Made by a program: the position numbers and the translations under genes
Part shown: piece by piece, positions 31,797 through 44,285 of the stretch
Layout of the letters: each line of letters starts with the position of its first letter
Position numbering within the stretch: the stretch's first letter is position 1
The notes under the pieces: model-generated
What the model was told of the DNA's origin: nothing
The model's database searches: none
Seen by the model: only the letters and a program-made list of their open reading frames with translations
DNA from: Panorpa germanica
Lineage: Eukaryota; Arthropoda; Insecta; Mecoptera; Panorpidae
Direction: 5' to 3'
Assembly (NCBI GenBank): GCA_963678705.1
Contig: OY783218.1
Span: 7,326,152-7,390,151 of the forward strand
Length of the DNA stretch: 64,000 nucleotides

Positions 31797-34140
31797 CTAC
31801 GTATGATAATTGGTAAAGATTTTTAGGTTGTTGTTAGTTTTTACAGTTGTGACTGGGATTGATTGCAAATATGAGGATTGTAAATGATGAGGGATGACCG
31901 GAGGCTTCTTATCATATTTATTTAATAGAAGTTGCCACGCTGTATTATAATTTTCGGGCATCACTTCTAAAGACGTGATAATATCTAGGGCATCATCCGA
32001 TAATAAATCTATTAGTTGAGAAAATTTAATGGAACAGTCATAGCTTTCTTTGGAATGTACCAATTTGGTAAACAAAGACTTGAATTGCGACCATTCGGCA
32101 ATATCTCCACTAAAGATTTTAATGTTAGTTTGGAATAAATTGTCTAAATTATTTTGTCCACCACAAATTGATAAATTCCTTTCTTCATTGGACTCTTCTG
32201 AATACTCAATAGCTTCGTTCATTAACGCCAAAAGTTCAATATATTTTACTATAAACTCTTTGACCTCAGCATCTATCTGACTTATTTCTGGGTAGTCTTC
32301 AGAAATGTATAATAATTGTCTGTCTAAGGCGATGGCTTTAAATTGAGCTAAAAGCGGAGTGACTAAGGAATGTCGGAATTTGACTTCGCTTAACTGATAT
32401 GTGGTTGGATCATATGAAATAATTGACTGAGATTGCTGAATATAAATGTCTAGTTTCTTCATTATGGATGCGCTTTGAAATTTCAATCTCTTAGCCAGTG
32501 CCATTGTAAAACGGGAAATGTAAATATGGAAATAAAATTTGAAAGATAATTTTATAATTTGCTACAATGGCTTTAGAAATATTCAAAACGAATAATAATT
32601 TGTACAAAAGATATGAAAACAAATAGCGCTGAATAAAGGAAACAACAATTCTTTACAAACAGAAATTTAAAGTTTTCTAAATATTTATTAAAACAAAAGA
32701 TTGAGTATAAATTCCAAATAAAACGTTGCATGAAGGTCACATAAACTATGATGGTTGTATCTGAATTAGAACTTAGTAATTTTATATTTAACAATAAATC
32801 TAATTATCAAAATGAATATTATTTTCGGCAATATGTGAATGACTTTGAATTATTTATGACAATTTGCTTAATAATTAAAGGTACAAATTCGATCAGGAAG
32901 TAACTGTTATTTGGCAATAATAAATGTCTGTATAGATTGGTTTTGAAAAGGGTTTCAAAACTATGTGCAATTTTAAATAAGGAAATTTTGACAACGCTTT
33001 TCCAATATAAAAATAAAAGCGACCTTTGGTCTGGCTGCGGAGATTGATTATTTTTAAAATTTGTAATAGATTAAACGTATGACTTTAGATCTATTTTAAC
33101 ATTTGGATAAATACTTGAGGATTGGTTTGATAGGCATTCAAACCAACGGTATTTTAGTAAGGTAATTTTTGACAAAATATTTGCCAAGTTAAAATAATGT
33201 GACCAATTTGGTCTGGCCATGGGGATTGATTATTTTTAAAATAATAATGGATTAAACGTAGAACATTGGATCTATTTTAACATTAGGATAAATACTTGAG
33301 GATTGGTTTGATAGGCGTTCAAACCAACGGTAAAGGTAATTTTTGACAAAATGTTTGTCAAGTTAAATATAATGTAACCAATTTGGTCTGGCCACATGGT
33401 GGATTATTTATAAATTGCTCATAGATTCTAGGTACGACCTTATATCTATTTTCACAATTATAAATACTTGGGGATTGGTTTGATAGGGGTTCAAAGACAA
33501 CGGAAATTATACAACATGGAAATTCTTGACAAAATAGGTGTGATCAATTTGGTTTGGTCACAATGGTTGACTCATAATAACGAATACGTACGACGTAAAA
33601 CTCATCAAAACCAATTAATGGAATATTCCAAAACAACATAAATGGTACAATTTATAAGGCTAAAATGATATGGAATAAATATAAGGGAAGCATATAAAGA
33701 AAAATTCCATGTCACTTACTAATTTGAACGCTTGATTCATGATGAGACTTCCTCGTGCTGATAGTAGAACGCTGGATGCGGATGTAAGGCCTCGATGTAG
33801 CTTGCTTGTATGGATGGTGTTTTCCAAGTTCTTGAAGATAATTTTCTTTCGAATAATTCTGTTTAAATTCTCCGTTTGTAAGACGATGAATTTACCCGAC
33901 GCTCGAAGGACCATGTTTTGTTGTAGAAGTTTTAATTTGAGAAGAAATACCTTCGCTGAACTTTGTTGTTTACGATTTAGTAAAAAGTACTTGGTTTTAT
34001 TTTTTAACACTTTTATATTACACGCACTATTGAATAATAGAATACATATAATAATATAAAACGATGATTCTTTAATTAATTCAATTTGCCCTTGTTGCTG
34101 GCTTGAGAGCTATAGATAGAGTGATTTTAAAACAAAGGAG
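31797..34140 (-). mobile_element. BEL/Pao LTR-retroelement fossil (5' part)
   Basis: Read on the minus strand, a gag region (32504..31797) has the Pao/BEL-type pattern IKIFSGDIAEWSQFKSLFTKLVH, followed by LIDLLSDDALDIITSLE and YNTAWQLLLNKYD. Upstream, near 33900, GGTCCTTCGAGC plus GGGTAAA resembles the junction downstream of the 5' LTR in insect BEL elements, so a 5' LTR probably occupies about 33930-34140. The leader between them holds a tandem array. Protease, reverse transcriptase, integrase and the 3' LTR are absent from the window, so the element is a broken fossil. The gag frame is still long, suggesting moderate age. The LTR limits are approximate. Confidence 0.7.
32930..33640. repeat. 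Tandem array of about 180-bp units in the BEL/Pao leader
   Basis: Four diverged units are marked by GATTGGTTtgataggsgTTC at about 32936, 33119, 33300 and 33474, and by TTTGGTCTGGcCA at about 33017, 33210 and 33383; spacing is 174-183 bp. A partial fifth unit ends near 33600. Confidence 0.85.
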
Positions 34141-34149
34141 CAAATCAAA

Positions 34150-34956
34150 ATTATATTAAATAACAGAAAATATAATAATAGCATAAAAGAAATGAATAAA
34201 TAATCAAAATAATACAAATATTTCATTTAAACTAAAAATACAAAAAATATATTACATTAAAGGGGGATTTTGTTTTACCAATAATATTAAAATAATTTTA
34301 AAAATTCATTCCAATTGTTGTTATATTCCGTTATTAAAAGAAAACAATTAAAAAAATTAAAATGAAGTAAAAGTCGAAATTTAGAAGGAATTTAATTAAA
34401 ATAAAGATATAAAAGAAATACGAAATACGTATTCGCAAAAACCCAAATAATCTTGAAACACTATTTAAAGATACAAGGCAAATAATAGAGGTCTTATTCG
34501 CAAACATACGTGTGTGTGTGTCTATCTATGTATTAGTGCATGTGTGTGCTACACCTAACTAAACTATCATATAGCGGTTTCGCGAAGGTCCTTCACCCAG
34601 CAAAGTGTGCGACCTCCACAAGATATTGTTGTTCCACTCTATCTACAGTATTTCTTATATTATTTCCATCTCGCTCATTTATTGTGTATATTTGCAAATA
34701 TATGGTCCATTCAAAATATATTGACTGATACTACTTAATTGCCAAGGTTGCATATTATTAATGATAAATTGAAACCATATGGTTTCGAATAAGTCTGTCA
34801 CAGGTAAGTTGCAAATCTTATGATTAAGGAGGATTCGGGGCGCTATGGAAACTAAAATTTCTTAAGATAAAACAAATAACAATTAACCAGAACTGATTTA
34901 TCAGTAAATATTTGAGTATAGAGAAAATTTGATGATGTGGGCCAGAGTACTATTAC
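34150..34956. other. AT-rich intergenic stretch
   Basis: A TGTGTGTG tract is at about 34509-34519. Otherwise I see nothing to support. Confidence 0.35.
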
Positions 34957-35534
34957 TTAGGGCCGGTTTTATGGTTTTTTATTTACTTTGCGGATTATGA
35001 AACCCGGAGTTAGTTTAGTTCAATACTTATTTTTGTAACGGGTTTTATCATACAAATTTAATTCCGTGTTAGTTAGTAGAGACGTAAACCATATTTTATG
35101 AAATTCGAATATTTGTTTACAGTTGTAAACCCACGGGAATGCCAGATTCAGTTTAATTATTGTTTTAAAACATTTTAAAAATGACGGATTTCTCAACTTA
35201 GTACTATATTTGTATAATAGCTGATCTTCCTCATCATCTGTTATTGATAATTGATTATGGTCACTCACAAAATTCATAATAAACAATTTAATTTAATATT
35301 ATAACCTAAAATATTATAATAATGAGAGCTAAACTGAGATAGCATGATATTTTATCTCTGTTGCACACTTATTCCGGGTTATCATATTTAAACCTTGATT
35401 TATGACGGGATATCTTACTCCGCGATTTTAGTTCCGAGTTAGCGTTAATCCTTGATGATAAAACACATTTTTCGTTTAATTCGAGGGTTAGCTATTTAGT
35501 TCGGTAGTAAGACGAACCATAAAACCGGGCCTTA
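34957..35534. mobile_element. PIF/Harbinger-type TIR element with TTA target duplications (572 bp)
   Basis: The left end GGGCCGGTTTTATGGTT (from 34960) and right end AACCATAAAACCGGGCC (to 35531) are near-perfect inverses. Each is flanked by TTA (34957-34959 and 35532-35534), the 3-bp TWA duplication typical of PIF/Harbinger. Inside, an 88-codon minus-strand ORF (35286..35020, MFIMNFVSDHNQLS...) has no domain I can name. It may be a transposase remnant or chance. Confidence 0.8.
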
Positions 35535-36116
35535 GAGTAAAATTATTTGACATGGAATAACCCTTGTTGGTATATTATATTTTCTATGAACTAAAATTGT
35601 CGCCGTCTCAACATCTGCCATCTTCTTGTTATTATTTCCAGTTAACCGGAATATTCGTGTCAAAATTTCAATAAATAAGGTTATTCGCAAAACGTTTTCA
35701 GCCCCTGAATAAATGTGCGTCCCATTGCTTTGCTAGAAGCCATAAAAGCATTTCGACTATTAATTGAATTGAACATACCCATTGTTTATTGGTTCCAATA
35801 AATCTAATATCTGTCTCGCCTGACGCATGCAGCATATTGTACTGGTTCGAACGTCGACTGTTCGGCGGTCCATATAGATGACACAAGCAGCTATTTAAGA
35901 CGATTATATCTTAGTAGTTAGTACGAGTTCGCTCTCGGTATCGATACAGTTCCTGAACGAGTTCATCTGTAAATTATAAAATATGTATAAACATTAAAAT
36001 CAAATGTAGCCAAAAGACGGTTTGTGAAATATTTGTTATGTAAAAATCATAGAAGCTATTTTACGCACAGAATATATTGTGTTGAAATGATATTAATTCA
36101 ATAAACAGTTTATAAT
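35535..36116. other. Intergenic stretch
   Basis: A mixed-composition patch at 35690-35960 holds a 62-codon ORF that I do not recognise. No gene supported. Confidence 0.35.
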
Positions 36117-37729
36117 AATGGGCTTGTGTCCTATGTCTTAATTTCTATAAAACTGTATTATATATATTTATATTTTTTAATATTTATTTTTAAGTACAGT
36201 AACATTTTATTTCCATTGACTTGAATGGCCAACTTACTTCTTATTTCTTAGAAACAAATGCAATTCAGTGATTGCCATCCTATATTCAACATTAACAAAT
36301 TCCACACTCATTGTGTTTTTTCTGTTTTGTTCCATTTTATTGTCTTATTTTACTTCACTTTAAATTTAAACAATTTATTTTTGTTTATAAAATAAACAAC
36401 TAACAATGATTTCTAGCAGTATATCGCTTTACTGGAGTAATCAAAAAAAGATGTTTACCCATCAGTGGTCGGATCGAGACTCAAATGTTCAATTATTTTT
36501 TAATAAGGGGGCGTCCATAAATTACGTGAGATGTTTAAGGGGGGGAGGGGGTCGAGTCAAATCTCATCTAATCTTCCGTTGGAGAGAGGGGGGGTCTCGG
36601 CAAATATCACGCAATTTTTTTTCTGATTGAAACAAAAAAAAATTATACTATTTTGGTCCATTTAATCTAGATTGTACATGCTTAAGGCCTGTCTCAGTAT
36701 GGGACCGTATTTAAGCGAATTTCTGCCGGACGTATACGGGCTACTACGCTTTACCTATGCGAACCATGTAAATGTAATGAGATCGCTCTAGAGCTCTCAG
36801 ACAGCACGCTACAAAGCCGTCCGAATACGGGCGGCACTACCTCGCACAGTAGAACCGAATAAAGGCGAATTTTATCCAAGCGTTACCACTACTACAACGA
36901 TACCCTATCCGAACCTTTGTAAATGCAAAAAGCCGCCTCAGACTGGAGGGGATACCTCCTAAGATCGCTTGTTGTTACGGTCAGAACGAAGATCAGAACG
37001 AAGTTGAAGGAGCAGATGATTTTACTGAAAATCATATGGACATGTTGGTTCCAATAGTCTCTCTTGAGACCGCGCATGATTCTCCATGGACTGAATTAGA
37101 GTAGATATTCTTTTTTTAATCACAGTAATGACGATTTAAGTATTCTATTGTTAAATTTTTATTACACTTATAATTAAACTCTCAGCAATATTGATTACTA
37201 GTCTTAACTAGTCGTAAATAAAAGCACGAAGCAAATTTCTTTTTTCTTTTTACAATAACAATCCAACGCGTTTACGTAAGAAACCCACATTTTGAAAAAT
37301 CTCACGTGAGATTGGGGGATGGGGGAGGGGGTTGAATAAAATCTCACGACATCTCACCAGGGGGGGAGGGAGTGACAGAAAATTTAAAAAAACACCTCAC
37401 GTAATTTATGGACGCCCCCTAATTCCTTTTATGTTACACGTGACATCACGTCCGCTAAGTTGCTATCTCTTTTATACAAGAGAGCGTAAAAGAGATAGCA
37501 TATTCAACTCAGAACATTTATCCATAGAAAAAATAACTGAGCTACCCTTAATAGTACAGACATGTTACGTCATAAATATGGCCGACATCTGTAGCGCTAA
37601 AACTATAATTTTAATCTTTAATTGCTATATCTCCGTCAACATTTAGATATTTATTAAAATAAAAACGCCAATATACATTTATTAACATCAATTAAAATCG
37701 ACCCCTAAAAAAGAGTACACAAACCCGTT
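36117..37729 (+). mobile_element. Family A element, copy A4, split by insertions
   Basis: The left end AATGGGCTTGTGTCCT at 36117 and a worn right end (GTACACAAACCCGTTT) at 37729 bracket A-family sequence in A1 orientation: ATGTCTTAATTTCTATAAAA at the left, and GTAGCGCTAAAACTATAATT through AAAACGCCAATATACATT at the right. About 310 bp of unrelated sequence sits at roughly 36170-36480, and a 913-bp TIR element at 36507-37419. This copy is older than A1 to A3. Confidence 0.75.
36504..37422. mobile_element. PIF/Harbinger-type TIR element with TAA duplications, nested in A4 (913 bp)
   Basis: The ends GGGGGCGTCCATAAATTAC (from 36507) and its inverse (to 37419) are flanked by TAA at 36504-36506 and 37420-37422. 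Copy A1 preserves the unoccupied site (TTTTTTAATAACTCCTTA), so target and duplication can be read directly. Subterminal runs of G (about 36538-36555, 36584-36595, 37313-37375) alternate with (A)TCTCACG motifs. No transposase ORF. The middle (36684-36990) contains loosely repeated blocks around CTCAG and GTAAATG. Confidence 0.85.
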
Positions 37730-37837
37730 TGCATTCTGTTTAAATCCAGATACAAGGTGGTAGATAAGTTTTCAAATACAATAAGAATATCTAAATATTG
37801 AACATAAAACATGATTGAATAAATTCGCAGGCTGACA

Positions 37838-38066
37838 TAAAAATGGCGCCACTATTGACAAATTCATATGAATTTTACATGGTATTAATCATCAAACGAT
37901 ATGTGTCAAAATGTCATGACATTCCGTGTATTAGTTTACAAGCTACAGTGGTTTTAGCAACGCTACGTTTGTAATTTTCAAAACAATGGAAAAATCTGAA
38001 TTTCGTGTGTTGATAAAGCATTGCTTTTTAATGGAAAAATATTGTTCAAACAAAGCAGTAGCTTGA
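37838..38066 (+). mobile_element. mariner-like transposon, 5' fragment
   Basis: ATG at 37986 opens MEKSEFRVLIKHCFLMEKYC, the characteristic N-terminus of a mariner transposase, but a TGA follows after 26 codons and the homology ends there. The 150 bp before the ATG (GACATTCCGTGTATTAGTTT and following) looks like a mariner 5'UTR. The rest of the transposase is gone. The terminal repeat was not located exactly. Confidence 0.7.
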
Positions 38067-38134
38067 CAAGTGTCACTCGGACTTGATTTTTGTGATATCA
38101 ACATAACATTAACCTGGATTAACCAATAGCTATG

Positions 38135-38502
38135 TAATGCCAGTTTCACAACAGACAGACAGTTTTAAAAACAGTATTGTTGTCAAAAAACAAAACAAAA
38201 TCATATTTAAAACAGTTCTGTTTTTAGAAAAAAGACTGTTCACACTGGTTTTGTTTTTATTGTTTTTCTGTATGTCCCATAAAAATTATAAACATGATAA
38301 ACAACAACTGACAAGCGCAAATGTTTACAAAAAACAAAAGTACGTGCTCAGATCAAGCAGACTAAAATACAACAACGAACGTGTTGTCCTTTGATCTTAC
38401 TGACTCCAGATGGGAATGTGTTTTGTTTACTAGAACAGTTTTTAAAGACAAAACTGTGTTTTTGTTTGTGTTTTATTGAACTGTGGTGTAAAACCGGCAT
38501 TA
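38135..38502. mobile_element. TIR element with TAATGCCRGTTTYACA ends (368 bp)
   Basis: The left end TAATGCCAGTTTCACAACAG and the right end, inverted, TAATGCCGGTTTTACACCAC are clear terminal repeats. The interior is rich in AAAAC/GTTTT runs that also pair across the element. No ORF with known content. No target duplication identified, so superfamily unknown. Confidence 0.7.
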
Positions 38503-39340
38503 CAAGCTAAAACTCTTAGAAACTTTTTACAGAGAGAGTGTGTGGTTAAAGAAAGACCTAATAACTTCAAAAACGATGTGAGGAAGTAATTTTAACAAAA
38601 TATATTTGGACAACCCTGATCTACATATCCACGTGCTGTAAGCTATATGTTATATAGTCACATTATGTTACTAAGTTAAAAAAATTTGACCTATTCCGCC
38701 CCCACAAATGCTGTATTTATGATATTTAACTAATCAAGCGAACCTCAACTAGATCAGCGTGGCGTACTATACAAAACGTCAATGGACGTTCATCTCGTGG
38801 TCCATCGCCTCCTAGATCTCGATCACAGGGTATTATCGTATATTCGAATACTACTTCATGGTTATATTTAATAATTTAAATGATTTTTTTAAATAACCGA
38901 GATCTATAGTACTATTCAGTATTATTTATCAAGTGTTTACATTTTAGTGCGGTGTATATTTAAACCATGTTTACATTTTTTGTGACGCCTACAAGTTGAC
39001 CCCTTTTTTTAAGTTAAATTTATAACAAGTAATTATTTTTTTAAGAATATTAAAATTATAGAGAATTTTAATGAAATACCACACATTAAAAACCAATTTA
39101 GAGTACAATATATAATTACAATTCTGTTGACCAATGTATTAGAAGTAAATATGTTTTTTTCAAATTCAACCAGTTGCAAAGCAAATTCAACCTTGTATAA
39201 ATAAAATGAAACTATTAAAAATTTAATATGTTATTTCTATCAAAAATGTATATCTATTTAATGTTAAATTAGCAATATTTTAAACCTATATGTATAAGTT
39301 GTCATCAGAATTAATTTTGTACACAGAATTCGGCAGCGGT
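38503..39340. other. AT-rich intergenic stretch
   Basis: I see nothing I can support. Confidence 0.35.
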
Positions 39341-39870
39341 ATAGTTTACATACAGGGTGTCCTGTCCCCGACTACCGTTATTTTAAGAACGTGTTATACA
39401 CGTAATAGTATCGGCAAAACACCAATATATGAGTGTCCATCTCCCCTCCTGTAGCAATGGGCGCCATTTTAAATTAAATTTTTTATTGTAGATGACTCTT
39501 GCAAAAAATATCAATTTCTCTGGATTTAAAGGTCCTACGGATATGAAAAAAATGTCTTTGAAAGATAATTATACCACCTATCAAGTAATAAAATCATTTT
39601 ATAAACTTTCAAATTGAAAATGTCATAAAAATAATAATTTATACGAATTTTAGTCCAAAATTTGTCTGTTTTTTTTAGTCTTTCTTACATATCTCAAAAA
39701 CTAGCACATTGATGTATGTTATTTTTACAATGTTTTGACACACAGATATTATCTACAAAACTACACCAAAATCATTGCTCTAAGTTGCATAATTCGAGAG
39801 TTATTGAAGTTTGAATATGACCCTGAAATTTTGAAATGTTCTCACTTAATTTAACGTACTATATACTACA
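39341..39870. repeat. Probable transposon interior starting with a CAGGGTGTCC motif
   Basis: Begins near TACAGGGTGTCCTGTCCCCG, a start seen in many insect repeats, and runs through phrases such as TATCTCAAAAACTAGCACA that look like transposon-derived sequence. No second copy lies in the window, so this is only suspected. Confidence 0.3.
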
Positions 39871-40550
39871 AGCTTCGTACACCTGATTTATTCTGAATTC
39901 TGTAACTATATTTAAACTCAGAAATATTTCCGAACTGAGTATCATTCTAACTTCAAACAATACAAAATTAATTATAAGTTGAACATTATGTTTTTATTAT
40001 TCTAAATTTATATTCTAAATTAAATAAAATAGCAAACTGCATTTCTTTGATTAAGAAAAACCTAATGCTACTCAAATCACCTTTGTTACAAGGCCAAGCA
40101 AAAAATAACCAAAATTCTATATTTTTATTAATTTACATAAGTTTCATCAATTTAGAATACTCCTTAAGAATTTTCCTTTTAGTTGTGGGGTTTGTTAACA
40201 TGTACAACAAATTATTTTTAAATTTTTGTCATTAAAATACGGGTAAAGTGATTCTTGCTTTATTTGGACGAAACGATTTCGCTACGTGGAACTATTAATT
40301 CCAGCAGACTGCAAAACCGGCTCCAGCAAGGCGTGGGGTTCGCACGTTGTGTTAGTGACGTCACAATTCTTTGTGGAATTTGATTTAGCAAGTGATCTTT
40401 TAATGCAATTCGATTGTATGCGCAGTAGCGGCTCGTCATTTCCACTGGATGATCACAGAACTATGTAATAAATACATGATGTGTATTTATATAAGAAATG
40501 TCCGAATTCCATTTTTGAAGCTTTGTATGTTATGATTTTTTTATAACGTA
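39871..40550. other. AT-rich intergenic stretch
   Basis: A G+C-richer patch at 40270-40470 has overlapping short ORFs on both strands with no recognisable content. I support no gene. Confidence 0.3.
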
Positions 40551-40745
40551 CAAGCTAAACCCGGCCACGCATTTTTGTAGCCAAGTCTGATATGAAAAGA
40601 ATACGAAAGTAAATAAAATACACACACAGAAACATAGACAACGAATTTGAAAATACGCGCATATTCGAATGTAACATTGTGTCAAAATTTCAAGTCAATC
40701 AACCGACTACTTTTCGAGTTTTGCGAACACAAACATACAAACACT
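40551..40745 (+). repeat. Dispersed repeat D, copy D3
   Basis: The best preserved D copy. It starts AGCTAAACCCGGCCACGC, has the AC-rich middle, then TTGTGTCAAAATTTCAAGTC and CCGACTACTTTTCGAGTTTT. The start resembles that of repeat C, so C and D may be 3' ends of related LINE/SINE families. Confidence 0.65.
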
Positions 40746-40829
40746 TATTTATGTATAAGCATAACAAATTCACTCATACAATTCTATGTTCAAACTATGT
40801 ACAAACTTGCTACAAACAAGATTACATAT

Positions 40830-40915
40830 AAGACACCATAAGTACTACCAACATAGCAGGAGGTCATCGATGATAATATTTAGCATCAGAAATAGGCACA
40901 AGTTAAATAAATTAA
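40830..40915 (+). repeat. Dispersed repeat H, copy H2
   Basis: A worn match to H3: CTACCAACATAGCAGGAGGTC, then TTAGCATCAGAAATAGGC and TTAAATAAATT. Confidence 0.4.
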
Positions 40916-42451
40916 ATTTAAAAAACTATTAAAATATCACAATTCTTTTCCTAAAATAAAAATAAAGAATTCATAAATTTATTTATTTAAATACATAGTA
41001 AAAAAAAGGTGCCTCCTTTCAACACCTTTATAATTTATGAGGTATATATTTCACAAAGGGCTCTAGCCGACTGTGGTATCATTTCTCAAAGGCCCCTAAC
41101 CGACTTTGCAAATACATGCCGCTCTGTCCATAATGTATCAAATAAAAACTGCAGACATTGAAGGTAAGACAAATGCAATAATTTATTGTTACATTTTGCA
41201 CGATTGTCTTTTTCAATAACCCAGGGCACAGGCCGATTTTGTACGATGCACGTGTTCATGACCCGAGGGAACTATCCGGGCTATTTTATATATTTTTACG
41301 ATCTATATGTGATTATCTTCTTATGCAATCTATATCATTCTTTTATAGACTTAAGGATCGTCACCACTGATGCAACTTTTCTGATATTACCTTAAATATT
41401 ATTACGACGTATGAACCATATTATGAACACAGACTTCTTCGGTACAGTGGTGTATTGATAAACATTAAAGTAGAAACTTTCTCTATTGAAAAAGTCGGAG
41501 ATAGCAAGTAGTTGTTTCCAGTGTGAGAGTGCCCATTTCGTGCTTCAAGAACTTTGTTAAAAAACGATTCAATTTTATTTTGATTTTCATCTATGTGTTA
41601 AAGAATTTGATGATATAGCCCGAAGTCGGAAGAGTCTCAAAATATTTAAATTTATTATTTTTTAATATTACTAAAAATATATCTAACTAACGGTTATACC
41701 GTTGCAAAGCGACGTCTGTTTTGCATGTACGGTTTGAATTCGTAATGATGATGATAAAATATTTTATTTTCAAAATGTATGCGCTATTTAACTTTTTGTA
41801 AATTAGATACCAAGATGGAATTTGTATAAAATTTCAACTTTAAACACAAGTTATAATCTCGGTAAATACTGCCCCGTGCCCCCATATAAATATTTTTAAT
41901 TTAAATTTTTTTTATAATACATTATTTCACAATCAAAAATTTGAACTTTCAACAATGTTTCATACCCTTAATTTTCTCAACGTTCCTTTAATAATGTTTG
42001 AATTTCTAAATTTTGAAATATGTTTGCGAAAAACATTAAAATAGTCGATAAAAATATTCGTTGTAAACTTTGAAAATTTTTTTAAATTTATGAAATGTTT
42101 GACAGATTTAATAAAAGCAACGGTTAAAAAAAAGAGATGTATGTTTTATTTTCTGCATAATATCTTAGTTTAAGAATCTCTGGTAGTCGGTAGGAATTAT
42201 AAATGACTCATCTCTAATAAGCGGTCAATGCCTCGCCTCGGCAATGTCATCTTCCTTATGAACTCGTTTGACTGTTTTTGACCTTGAGCATTATCAACAG
42301 ATCCGATTGCTTTGTTTAATAATATAAATTTGTATTCATTATTATTAATGATAAATAATATTAACAACATCAATAATTAATAACAATATTAGACAAATTA
42401 GTCGAAATGATTTGAAAATTTCAAATATATTTATTAAGGTTACCTCTATTT
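40916..42451. other. AT-rich intergenic stretch
   Basis: I see no gene, RNA or repeat that I can support. Confidence 0.35.
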
Positions 42452-43131
42452 AAAACGATAAAAAAGCATATTTTCGATAATGTTTTTTGACGACACAGTT
42501 AATATATAATTATTTCTATAATTACTACATGATAAAATAACATTTGAAAAATACTTTGTGAAATTTTTATAAATAAATATCAAGAAATGAAGCATTGACA
42601 GCAAATCTCCGCAGACGTCACAATAAAAAGTAACATTGCGGTGTCACGCATAACTCATGACTGTATTTTCTGAAATCGAAAATGATTTCATTAGTTGATA
42701 AGTTTCTGCAGATAACGCTATTGAGTTTTTTCTTTTTAATTAATTTTTCAATTTTTTACAGCACTTAAAAGTCAAAATAGCGATTTTTCATGAAAAAACT
42801 TTGTTATTTTAAAATTCGTTAAAATTAATTTTTTTTAAAAAACTCGACAGCATTACCTCGGCATTTATGTAAAGAAAGAGTGTGCAAAATCTAAAAAAAA
42901 TCGGTCCAGTAGATTTTGAGCTATAGAGACTCTGAAAAACCTAAGTCTAAGAAAACGCGTTTAAAAGTTTCAAAGTAAGACGAAACCAGACCAGAGAAGT
43001 GAAGACTTTAAACTCTATATCTTCGACAGTTTTACTCCAATCGTCTTCAAATTTTCATTTCAATATGTTGTACATTAATATAAATAAATAAAAAAGTAGA
43101 AACCCTTGACCCCTCCTCCCCACTTAACCAA
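42452..43131 (+). repeat. Dispersed repeat B, copy B1 (about 680 bp)
   Basis: Matches B2 at 54498 over its whole length at roughly 85% by eye. Landmarks are TTTTTTGACGACACAGTTAA, CGCAGACGTCACAA, GTAACATTGCGGTG, AAGAAAGAGTGTGCAAAAT, and ATATCTTCGACAGTTTTACT. No ORF. The shared sequence stops sharply at both ends, consistent with a transposon. No terminal repeats found. Confidence 0.7.
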
Positions 43132-44285
43132 TATTATGTTCGGCTCATGATTTGTAATTAGTAAATCCTAATTATTTTTGACACATTCAACGTTTAATAT
43201 AGTACATTTTAAAGTAAATGTTTCACTTTTTTCGCGAAACATCACTTAAGAACCACTGCTCTAGACCTACACAACCAAAGCGTGTTTGGACCTGATCCTG
43301 GAACGCTGCTTGATATCATAAAATTACACGATATGTATATCAACGTTGTATGACGTCACGCCAATATTTAAAGAGTGGGGGTTATGTTGTACAATGACGC
43401 AAGGTATTGCGGTTATTTTGAAATTACTATACGTACTCATTATTAGCTGAAAATTACTTTTATTAAATACCAGATATAATAGCACAGAACTTATAAAATG
43501 AAAAAAATTGTTCGAGAAATTTGAAGTAAAAAACAAGTTTCTGTAAAAAATGTATATCTCAGGATCTGTCCGTCGTACGAAGATGAAACAGACATGTTTT
43601 GTCCACTTTTTTCCTCGATATTCAGTATTATCTTAATATTTAAAAAAAGCTAACACTAAGTGTAAATATTTTTGGATTATAAATTGTGGGCTTTAGTAAA
43701 GATAAGGTAGAAAGACTAAAGATAATGTTATGCATTACAAAAGATATAAATAAATTGAAAGAATGTGCTGATTAAGAAATAGAAAGTGTAAGTTGAAATA
43801 TAACAGAAAACCAACTTATCTAACCAGGGACGGATTAGGCAGACCGTATATTTTAGTAAAAAACAGTTTTTCTAAAATAACAACTTTCCAGAAAAATCTG
43901 GAAATAATCGAAAACGCCAATAGCTTGAAAAAAGGTTTATCTGCATAATGATGCTTTTCAAATAATGAAATATATCATTTATCATAGAACTGTTTGAAAT
44001 AAACTGGTATCGAACATTTAGATATTTTTTAACCATGATTGTACCACATTTGTTCATCTTTTAGGGCACTTTTACATCTTACTTACGATAAAACTCTATG
44101 AAACACTAAATAAATTAAATTCTTTAGATTAAATAGACATTAAGGAATTAATCCAACTTTGAATACGTTATTTTTTTTTGCAAATTTATAAAACTGCCTC
44201 AGTGAATACACAGTACTAACAAATACTTTGCATTGTCGATGGATACGTCGGTTTGGGAACGTTGAATGTTGGAATAAATTTCTAT
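43132..44285. other. AT-rich intergenic stretch
   Basis: I see no supported feature. Confidence 0.35.

Noticed and set aside
33739-34059. Plus-strand 106-codon ORF opposite the BEL/Pao leader
   Set aside because: Overlaps the LTR/leader of the fossil on the other strand; no domain.
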